Below are positions 43,719 through 50,495 of a stretch of 64,000 nt of DNA, in pieces (the first letter of the stretch is position 1; the number at the start of each line of letters is the position of its first letter). The position numbers were made by a program, and so were the translations under genes. Source of the stretch: GCA-003244245 sp963823755 (lineage in GTDB: Bacteria > Actinomycetota > Actinomycetes > Mycobacteriales > Pseudonocardiaceae); NCBI GenBank assembly GCA_963823755.1, contig CAWGMP010000007.1, forward strand, positions 434,001 to 498,000. The letters run 5' to 3'. Below the pieces are notes generated by a model. That model saw nothing but the letters and a program-made list of their open reading frames with translations. It had not been told where the DNA came from and searched no databases.

Positions 43719-43747
43719 GTGCGGAACAGTGTTCCGCACTCACGAGG
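43711..43747. terminator. Bidirectional 17-bp perfect hairpin containing both stop codons
   Basis: Arms 43711-43727 and 43731-43747 (left arm begins CCTCGTGAGTGCGG) are exact complements with a 3-base loop. The plus-strand MFS stop (43716-43718) and the minus-strand binding-protein stop (43740-43742) both lie inside the arms, so one structure serves both convergent genes and the last codons are fixed by it. Confidence 0.85.
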
Positions 43748-44618
43748 CGAAGTTCTTGGCCAGATCGGCGGGGACCGCCCGGTCCTGGGTGATCCGGCGG
43801 TTGAGCTCAGTGAGCTTGGCCGTGGTCAGCGCGGCAGAGACCCTGTTCAGCGCGTCGATGCCCGCCTGGTTCAGTGCCCCGGCACGGACCAGCGGAACGA
43901 CGTGCTGAGCAGGGTACATGTGCTTCGGGTCGGTCAGCTCGACCCACCGGTTGGCGGCGATGTCGGGCGAGGTGGTGAACAGGTTCACCACCTGGGCCTG
44001 CCCGCTGCGCAATGCCTCCAGCGTCACCGGACCGGCGGGATCGGTGCTGCGGATCTCGCGAAACGTACACCCGTAGACTTGAGCGATCGTGCTCTTCCAT
44101 CGAGCCGACCACTCACCGGCGGCGCCCAGGGTGAGCTGGCCACAGTGCGACCCGAGGCCCTCCATGCTGGTGAGCCCCAACGTCGCGGCGGTCTGCTGGG
44201 TGACGACCAGAACGTCGGAATCCTGCGCTTCGGACTGCTTGAGCACCTCCAGACTTCGCGGCAGGCCCCGTTGCAGCGCTGCGTACACGTCGTCTGACGT
44301 CGTGGCGGGTGACCGCGCGTCGATGGAGCGCAACAGATTGCCCGAATACTCGGGCATCACAGTGATCGATCCGTCCGCGAGGGCGGGATTGGTGATCTCA
44401 CGGGAGCCTAGCCGGGGGCGGGTCTGCACCTCGATCCCCGCCTTGCGCAGTGCCGCAGCGTAGATCTCCATGAGCAACTCGCTCTCGGTGAAATCGGCTG
44501 AGCCGACCACGACGGTGCCTGGGCTCCCACCCCCGGCGAGCGGGTTGCCGGACCCGCAGGCCACCACCGCCATCAGGACGGTCACCATCAGTGCCACGAG
44601 ACGTGTCGCCATTCTCAT
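43740..44618 (-). CDS. Osmoprotectant (glycine betaine/choline-type) ABC binding lipoprotein
   Basis: 292 residues: a signal peptide with lipobox VVACG (Cys about 21) and the OpuAC/ProX-type fold, with VVVGSADFTESELLMEIYA as the first lobe, GSITVMPEYSGNLLRSI, SMEGLGSHCGQL and RSGQAQVVNLFTTSPDIAANRWVEL. It should bind quaternary amines such as glycine betaine for osmoprotection; related proteins bind choline. Its start overlaps the permease stop (ATGA). Confidence 0.88.
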   Translation of the reverse strand: MRMATRLVALMVTVLMAVVACGSGNPLAGGGSPGTVVVGSADFTESELLMEIYAAALRKAGIEVQTRPRLGSREITNPALADGSITVMPEYSGNLLRSIDARSPATTSDDVYAALQRGLPRSLEVLKQSEAQDSDVLVVTQQTAATLGLTSMEGLGSHCGQLTLGAAGEWSARWKSTIAQVYGCTFREIRSTDPAGPVTLEALRSGQAQVVNLFTTSPDIAANRWVELTDPKHMYPAQHVVPLVRAGALNQAGIDALNRVSAALTTAKLTELNRRITQDRAVPADLAKNFAS

Positions 44619-45313
44619 CCTCCGATCCGTCGGGACGTGCCCCCCGCGGCCAGCCGAAGCCCGGTGGGCACCGCAAACCGCACCACCCCAGCCAGCAGCA
44701 GGTCCAGCAGCACCGCCAGCACCGCGATGAGCAGCGCTCCGGCCGCCATCTGCGGGTAGCCGCCCGGCCCCGAACGCAGCCCATCAAGCAGCAGCCGACC
44801 CAGACCACCCAGCCCCACATACGCTGCCACGGTCGTGGTCGCGACTACCTGCAGCACGGCGCTACGCACCCCGCCGAGCAGCAGCGCAAGCGCCCCCGGT
44901 AGCTCCACCTGCCACAGCCGTTGCGCCGACGTCATGCCCATCCCCCGCGCGGCGTCGACTACTCCCGCGTCGACGCTGCGCACGCCGGCGTAGCTACCGG
45001 CCAGCACCGGGGGAACCGCCAGCACGACCAGGGCGACCAGCGCAGAGATTCCCTGCGAGCGCAGCAGCAGGAACAAGAAAGTCAGCAGACCCAGCGTGGG
45101 CAACGCTCGCATCGCGTTGGCCAGCCCTACCAGCACCACCCCGCCGCGGGCCGTGTGTCCCACCAGCAACCCCAGCGGCACCGCAATCACCGAGGCGATG
45201 AACACCGCGACGACCGTGTAGTACAGGTGCTCGGCGATGCGCACCGGGACCCCGTCCGGGCCACGCCAGTGCACCGGGTCGGCGAACCAGGCCAGCACCT
45301 GTGAGAAGATCAC
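44615..45313 (-). CDS. Osmoprotectant ABC transporter permease (second permease)
   Basis: 232 residues, six hydrophobic segments, EAA loop ARGMGMTSAQRLWQVELPGALALLLGGV, and the ProW/OpuCB hallmark YVGLGGLGRLLLDGL. It pairs with the other permease at 48660. The start is at 45313 (GTG, MIFSQVLAWF). The gene should follow that permease directly in an ancestral operon, but a 3 kb STAND-ATPase gene lies in between. Confidence 0.88.
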   Translation of the reverse strand: MIFSQVLAWFADPVHWRGPDGVPVRIAEHLYYTVVAVFIASVIAVPLGLLVGHTARGGVVLVGLANAMRALPTLGLLTFLFLLLRSQGISALVALVVLAVPPVLAGSYAGVRSVDAGVVDAARGMGMTSAQRLWQVELPGALALLLGGVRSAVLQVVATTTVAAYVGLGGLGRLLLDGLRSGPGGYPQMAAGALLIAVLAVLLDLLLAGVVRFAVPTGLRLAAGGTSRRIGG

Positions 45314-45329
45314 GTTCTACTGTAACGCG

Positions 45330-48300
45330 CTATTGACAACTGTCAGCAGCCCGCGCCCGATCATGTCGGGGTGGCTCTGCGAGGCTGGTGGCCAAGCGCA
45401 GGGTGTGGGGGTGGTCATCACCCAGCACCCGGCGGCAGCGGATGAGGGTGTCCTCGCCGAGCTGGTGGGCCGGCTCGTAGTGCCCTAAATCCCGCAGGAT
45501 GGCAGCGAGGATGGCGGCCGAGAGCAGGGTGTAGGGGTGATCATCACCCAACACCCGGCGGCAGCGGATGAGGGTGTCCTCACCGAGCCGGTGGGCCGGC
45601 TCGTAGTGCCCCATCTCCCGCAGGGTGGCGGCGAGGCTGGTGGCCGAGAGCAGGGCGTAGGGGTGATCATCACCCAGCACCCGACGTAGATGGGTGAGGG
45701 TGTCCTCACCGAGCTGGCGGGCCCGCTTGTAGTGCCCCAGATTCCGCAAGGTGGCGGCGAGAACTGTGGCCGAGCGCAGGGTGTGGGGGTGGTCATCGCC
45801 TAGCACCCGGCGCAGGTGGGTGAGGGTGTCCTCACCGAGCTGGCGGGCCGGCTCGTAGTGCCCTAAATCCCGCAGGGTGGCAGCGAGGATGGCAGCCGAG
45901 AGCAGGGTGTAGGGATGATCATCACCCAACACCCGGCGGGCCCGGATGACAGTGTCCTCACCGAGCCGGCGAGCCTGCCCGTAGTGCCCCACCTCTCGCA
46001 AGGTGGCAGCGAGGAAAGTAGCCGAGAGCAGGGTGTAAAGGTGATCATCACCCAGCACCCGGCGTAGGTGAGTGAGGGTGTCCTCGCCGAGCCGGCGGGC
46101 CCGCTCGTAGTGTCCCACCTCCCGCAGGGCGGCGGCGAGGATGGTGGCCGAGAGCAGGGTGTAGGGGTGGTCATCACCCAACACCCGGCGGCAGCGGATG
46201 AGGGTGTCCTCACCGAGTTGGTGGGCCCGCTCGTAGTGCCCCATCTCCCGCAGGGTGGCGGCGAGGATGGTGGCCAAGAGCAGGGTGCAGGAATGATCAT
46301 CACCCAACACCCGGCGGGCCCGGGTGAGAGTGTCCTCACCGAGCTGGCGGGCCTGCTCATACCGCCCCAGCGCCCAAATGAGGGCAAGGGCGGTGGCCGA
46401 AATCAGGGTGTGGGGGTGGTCGGCTCCCAGGACCCGGCGGCAGCGGATGAGGGTGTCCTCAGCAAGCTGGTGGGCCTGTTCGCACTGCCCCAACGCCCAG
46501 AGGTTGCAGGCGAGGTTGTTGGCCGATTCCAGGGTGTCGAGGTGGTCGTCGCCCAGCCGGGAACGGCGCAGGTCCCAGGCGCGTTCGAACAGCGGGCGGG
46601 CGGTGGCGGCTTCCCCCCGGCTCTGCAGATACAACCCGGCGCGGTCAAGCAGCCAGGCCACGTCCAGCTCGACCCCAGCACAGTTGCGGTGAGAATCGGT
46701 GGCGACCAGGACATGCGGCAGAAACTGACGCCAGGCCGGCCAGACCGGCGGGTTATTCCATGGGGTGTCGGCGGGGACCACGGCACGCAGCAACCCAACC
46801 GCCAAGATGGGCAGATTCTGCTGTTGGTGGGGCTGGGTGCGCAAGATCGCGGCGAGCAGCCGATGCAGCACCAAGGTGGCTGACTCGACATGGGCCAGCC
46901 CGTGCTGGTGCAGCAGCCGAGTCAGCGCGGCGAACGCCCACGGATCAGCGGCCGCAGTCGCCAGCGGGCCAGGCAGCTGGGTGGGGTGGGTGGTGAACAG
47001 GGTCAGCGGGATCGGCTCCGGCCCCAGGTGAGCTGCCAACGTCAGCAACACCACCGCAGCCGGTGACTGGGCAACCAACCGGTCCAGGGCGATCTGGACG
47101 CTCGCGGCCAACGACACCGGGTAGGTCGCGGGAGTGCCCTGAGTCAGCAGCTCCGTGGTCCGCTCAGCCAGCAGGGTCAGGTAGTCCCCCACACCGAGGG
47201 CGATGTCGGCCAGATGCGCCCCAGCTTGGGCCAGCGCCAAGGGCAGATCCCCCAGTGCCTGTGCGATCCGCCCCGCCTCACCCTCGGTCAACTGCGGGGC
47301 GCGGCGACACAGCAGCGTGATCGACTCACCCCGATCGAACACACCCACCCCCACCCGGGTGGCCAGCTCATGCCAACCGGGGTTACGGGACGTGATCACC
47401 ACCTGCCCGCCACCCCCCGGCAGATATCCGGCCAACGCCGCAGGCTCCTCAGCGTTGTCAAAGATCAGCAGCCACCGATCCCGCTCCCGCAACACCCCCA
47501 GCAGCCGCGCCACCGCCACCGTCACCGGATCGGTGGCACTCGCCAGATCCAGGGCGTAGGCCAGCTCGGCCAGCCGGACGGCCACCAGCGCCGGTTGCTC
47601 CGCCGGGACCCACCACACCACGTCGTAGGCGGCCCCGTAACGGTGGGCATACTCGATCGCCAGCGCGGTCTTGCCGATCCCCCCCATTCCATACAAGGCC
47701 TGCACCACCGCCCTCGAGCACCCCTCACCCTGCAACGCGGCATGCAGCGCGGTGAGCAGCTCCTCCCGCCCCGTGAACACCGAGCTACGGGCCGGCACAT
47801 TCCACACCCGACCCACCGGTACATCCCCCGGGCGGGCCGGCGGCAGATCCCGCAACCCCGCAAACAACACCTCGCTCAGCTCCTCCGGTGACCTGACCAT
47901 CGCTACCGTCACCCCGCACTCGGTCAGCCGGGCCCGAAACGCCTCCTGCCGAGCGCCGTAACGCAGATCAACAAACAAATCCCTCGGACCCTCAGCCTCC
48001 TCACCCAGCAACACCACCAACCGCGGCAACCCCGCCTCGCCGGCCACATCGAACTCGAACTCCGTATACGACAGCCCCGGGCGATCAACCACCGGCGAGC
48101 CATACCGAAAACCCACCACCGCCACATACACATCCGCGCCCAGCACCGCATCCCGACACACCCGCGCCGGCTGCTGATCCCGCGGCCCGAAATACGCCAT
48201 CTCGACAGTGACATCCCCGGCCCGACACACCGCCCGCCGCGCCGCCGCCACAAACGACCGCCCCGCCGGAAACCGCGCCAACTCCGACGTATGACTCACA

Positions 48301-48335
48301 AACACCCGCCGCGGCCCCGCCCCGACACCCGGCAT
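45330..48335 (-). CDS. DUF4062-NB-ARC-TPR STAND ATPase, inserted in transporter operon
   Basis: 1001 residues from ATG 48335 (a G-rich box upstream; GTG 48362 is an alternative). The N-terminal DUF4062 domain has RRVFVSHTSELARFPAGRSF, YVAVVGFRYGSPV and SYTEFEFDVAGE, a TIR-like alpha/beta domain. NB-ARC: P-loop GMGGIGKT (216-223), Walker B WLLIFDNAEE (about 288-297), VVITSRNPGW, and the GLPL equivalent GDLPLALAQAG (about 362). A winged-helix region follows, then nine 42-residue TPR units and a partial tenth. This is the layout of STAND sensors used in antiphage or signal-response systems: repeats sense, NB-ARC switches, the N-terminus acts. What it senses is unknown. It separates two permease genes of one ABC system. 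Confidence 0.85.
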   Translation of the reverse strand: MPGVGAGPRRVFVSHTSELARFPAGRSFVAAARRAVCRAGDVTVEMAYFGPRDQQPARVCRDAVLGADVYVAVVGFRYGSPVVDRPGLSYTEFEFDVAGEAGLPRLVVLLGEEAEGPRDLFVDLRYGARQEAFRARLTECGVTVAMVRSPEELSEVLFAGLRDLPPARPGDVPVGRVWNVPARSSVFTGREELLTALHAALQGEGCSRAVVQALYGMGGIGKTALAIEYAHRYGAAYDVVWWVPAEQPALVAVRLAELAYALDLASATDPVTVAVARLLGVLRERDRWLLIFDNAEEPAALAGYLPGGGGQVVITSRNPGWHELATRVGVGVFDRGESITLLCRRAPQLTEGEAGRIAQALGDLPLALAQAGAHLADIALGVGDYLTLLAERTTELLTQGTPATYPVSLAASVQIALDRLVAQSPAAVVLLTLAAHLGPEPIPLTLFTTHPTQLPGPLATAAADPWAFAALTRLLHQHGLAHVESATLVLHRLLAAILRTQPHQQQNLPILAVGLLRAVVPADTPWNNPPVWPAWRQFLPHVLVATDSHRNCAGVELDVAWLLDRAGLYLQSRGEAATARPLFERAWDLRRSRLGDDHLDTLESANNLACNLWALGQCEQAHQLAEDTLIRCRRVLGADHPHTLISATALALIWALGRYEQARQLGEDTLTRARRVLGDDHSCTLLLATILAATLREMGHYERAHQLGEDTLIRCRRVLGDDHPYTLLSATILAAALREVGHYERARRLGEDTLTHLRRVLGDDHLYTLLSATFLAATLREVGHYGQARRLGEDTVIRARRVLGDDHPYTLLSAAILAATLRDLGHYEPARQLGEDTLTHLRRVLGDDHPHTLRSATVLAATLRNLGHYKRARQLGEDTLTHLRRVLGDDHPYALLSATSLAATLREMGHYEPAHRLGEDTLIRCRRVLGDDHPYTLLSAAILAAILRDLGHYEPAHQLGEDTLIRCRRVLGDDHPHTLRLATSLAEPPRHDRARAADSCQ
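45333..46556 (-). repeat. Nine tandem 126-base repeats coding TPR units, plus a partial tenth
   Basis: Units of 42 residues (one of 41) with consensus LGDDHPYTLLSATILAATLR then a connecting GHYE(Q/P)A(R/H)QLGEDTLxxxRRV. Neighbouring units are near copies; LGEDTL recurs in all but one and LGDDHP in most. At DNA level the 126-base period is visible as recurring gtgtcctcaccgag and gatcatcaccca blocks on the plus strand. Such identity favours recombination between units. The tenth unit breaks off after about 15 residues, after which the C-terminus becomes basic and unrelated. Confidence 0.9.
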
Positions 48336-48659
48336 CCCAACCCCCCAAAAACCAACACCCACTCAACGGGCATCGACAGAATCAGCTGGACACCCCCAGC
48401 GCGAACCGCCCACCGAACTCCGCCCACACCGTCATCGCAGGCCCCTTCGCTTTCTCTCAGAGGCTGTTGAGTAACCATGTAGAACATCGGGTGATGCGTC
48501 GAGGAGAGGTCGGTAGCTCGACATGAAGATCACCCGACCAAGACCGCTGCATGTGCAACTGCAATCTTGGCCGGGATGACGCTGCAAGATGCTACCCGTC
48601 GAGCCTCAGCGGTGAGATGTGGTCGGGGTAGGAGCGGCTCACCGTCAACCAAGCAATGA
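48336..48659. other. Junction region between STAND gene and first permease
   Basis: Apart from the 17-codon ORF, 48436-48659 has no gene. Base composition drops here, and the segment GAGGCTGTTGAGTAA (48470-48484) resembles ends of insertion sequences. A minus-strand run from the permease stop (about 48650 down) starts ATGATCATTGCTTGG, a possible decayed start of the next permease, though the resemblance to the real permease start (ATG/GTG-ATC...TGG) is slight. Confidence 0.3.
48382..48435 (-). CDS. 17-codon ORF just upstream of the STAND gene
   Basis: ATG 48435 is preceded by GAAGGGG at 7 bases, a good ribosome binding site, and the frame reads MTVWAEFGGRFALGVSS then TGA at 48382. It ends 46 bases before the STAND gene's ATG. 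It could be a translated leader that controls the downstream gene, or a peptide product; by itself, a 17-codon frame is weak evidence. The ribosome binding site and position are what favour it. Confidence 0.35.
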   Translation of the reverse strand: MTVWAEFGGRFALGVSS

Positions 48660-49331
48660 TCATGTTCTCGTCCACGGGGTGACCGCCCGCCGCAGGGCGA
48701 CCAGCAGCAGGTCCATCGCCAGCGCCAGCAGGACGATCAGCACGATGCCGATCACGATCGGTGCCAGGTACCGGGTCTGGAACCCCTCGGTGAACAGCTG
48801 GCCCAACCCCCCGATCCCGATCAGCGCCCCCACGCTGACCAGGCTGATGTTGCTCACCGACGCCACCCGCACGCCAGCGGCGAGCACCGGAACGGCCATC
48901 GGCAGCTCGACGGCGACGAATCGCCGGAGCGGTTGGTAACCCATCGCGGTGGCCGCGGTGACCACGGGTGCGGGCACGGCGTCCAGCGCGTCGACCACCG
49001 GGCGCACCAGCAGCGCCGAGGTGTACAGCGCCAGCGACACCACCACGTTCACCCCGTCCAGGATCCGGGTGCCCAGGATTCCAGGCATGATCACGAACAG
49101 GGCCAGCGCCGGCACGGTGTACACCACGGTGGCCGACCCGAGCACCACCGCGCGCAGCCAGTGCACCCGCTGCGCCGCCCACCCCAGCGGTACCGCTACC
49201 ACCAGCCCGATGAGCAACGGCAGCAGCGCGAGAACGAGGTGATCGCTGAGCAGCTCGAGCACCTTCTCCCGGTTACTCGAGCTGCTCAGGTAAGTGCCGA
49301 TGTCGCCGAGCAATCCGACGCTACTGGGCAT
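48660..49331 (-). CDS. Osmoprotectant ABC transporter permease (first permease)
   Basis: 223 residues with six helices, the EAA loop AATAMGYQPLRRFVAVELPMAVPVLAAGV, and ALIGIGGLGQLFTEGFQ as the ProW/OpuC hallmark. It is one of the two channel subunits for quaternary-amine import. It overlaps the ATPase gene by 11 bases and is translated from it. After its stop the expected second permease is displaced by 3.3 kb. Confidence 0.88.
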   Translation of the reverse strand: MPSSVGLLGDIGTYLSSSSNREKVLELLSDHLVLALLPLLIGLVVAVPLGWAAQRVHWLRAVVLGSATVVYTVPALALFVIMPGILGTRILDGVNVVVSLALYTSALLVRPVVDALDAVPAPVVTAATAMGYQPLRRFVAVELPMAVPVLAAGVRVASVSNISLVSVGALIGIGGLGQLFTEGFQTRYLAPIVIGIVLIVLLALAMDLLLVALRRAVTPWTRT

Positions 49332-50388
49332 CGGCGCCCCGCTGCCTGCGCCACACCGCGAGGACGTCCTCGGCGCGCACCCCGCCTACCGCGGCGCCAT
49401 CACCGTCGACCACCACCCCGAGCCCCGACGGCGAGGACAGTGCGGCGTCCAGCGCGGTGCGCATCGGACCGCCCAGCCGGTGCAGCGATCCACCGGCAGA
49501 CAGCGCACCATCGGACTCCTTCGGGGCAAGCCAGCCGCGCGGCCTGCCGTCGCTGTCCACTGCCAGCCGCCACCCCGGCCTCGCCGCGGGCTCGCCCACC
49601 CGCACCGTGTCCACCGAATGCACCGGGAGGCCCTCGGAAGAGACGAACGACAGTGCCCGGTAGCCACGGTCCCGTCCGACGAACGCGGCGACGAAGTCGT
49701 CGGCGGGCTCGGCCAGCAGCCGCTGCGGCGGATCGAACTGGGCCAGCACACCGCCGGTGCGCAGCACCGCCACGGCGTCACCGAGCTTGACCGCCTCGTC
49801 GATGTCGTGGGTGACGAACAGGATGGTCTTACCCAACTCACCCTGTAGTCGCAGCAACTGGTCCTGCAGGTCCTCACGAACCACCGGGTCGACGGCGGAG
49901 AACGGCTCGTCCATCAGCAATACCGGCGGGTCGCCGGCGAGCGCGCGGGCGACCCCGACCCGCTGCTGCTGGCCGCCGGACAGCTGCGCCGGGTAGCGCC
50001 GGCCCAGCTCGGTGGACAACCCGACGAGCTCGAGCAGCTCCGCGGCCCGGGTCCGGGCTGCCCGCCGGGTCGCCCCGGTCAGCAGCGACACCGTGGCGAT
50101 GTTGTCTATCACAGTGCGGTGTGGGAACAGCCCGGCCTGCTGGATGACATAGCCGATGCCCCGGCGCAGCTGCGCGGGTGCGCGGGTGCGAATGTCACGC
50201 CCACCGACCAGCAGCGTGCCCGCGGTGGGCTCGATCATCCGGTTGACCATGCGCAAGGACGTGGTTTTGCCGCACCCCGACGGCCCGACCAGCACGGTGA
50301 TCTGTCCCTCGGCGGCCACGAGATCCAGCGCCTCCACGGCCACGGTGCCGTCGTCGAACCGCTTGCCGACCCCACGAAATTCGATCAC
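49321..50388 (-). CDS. Osmoprotectant ABC transporter ATP-binding protein
   Basis: 355 residues from GTG 50388 (VIEFRGVGKRFDDG); longer starts enter a palindrome. Walker A VGPSGCGKTTSL, Q-loop YVIQQAGLFPHRTV, signature LSGGQQQRVGVARA, Walker B LLMDEPFSAVDP, H-loop FVTHDIDEA. A C-terminal region of about 115 residues resembles the CBS-type regulatory tails of ProV/OpuA-like ATPases, which sense ionic strength. It is the first gene of the transporter operon. Confidence 0.9.
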   Translation of the reverse strand: MIEFRGVGKRFDDGTVAVEALDLVAAEGQITVLVGPSGCGKTTSLRMVNRMIEPTAGTLLVGGRDIRTRAPAQLRRGIGYVIQQAGLFPHRTVIDNIATVSLLTGATRRAARTRAAELLELVGLSTELGRRYPAQLSGGQQQRVGVARALAGDPPVLLMDEPFSAVDPVVREDLQDQLLRLQGELGKTILFVTHDIDEAVKLGDAVAVLRTGGVLAQFDPPQRLLAEPADDFVAAFVGRDRGYRALSFVSSEGLPVHSVDTVRVGEPAARPGWRLAVDSDGRPRGWLAPKESDGALSAGGSLHRLGGPMRTALDAALSSPSGLGVVVDGDGAAVGGVRAEDVLAVWRRQRGADAQ

Positions 50389-50417
50389 CCTCAAACCGTA
50401 ACCCGGACGGGGCCATC

Positions 50418-50479
50418 CCGACATGGAGACATATCGGGGCAAAGACGGGCCCGATCACCCCGATATGTCTCCATGTCGG
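50418..50479. repeat. 22-bp perfect inverted repeat, 18-base loop
   Basis: Arms 50418-50439 and 50458-50479 are exact complements; the left arm starts CCGACATGGAGACATATC. It lies between the 5' end of the ABC ATPase gene (30 bases upstream of its GTG) and the stop of the GGDEF/EAL gene (16 bases past). It may terminate the latter; its closeness to the start of the next gene also allows attenuation or an operator role. It is longer than a normal terminator, so a mobile palindromic element is another reading. Confidence 0.75.
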
Positions 50480-50495
50480 AGCCGGGACCCGCGGG

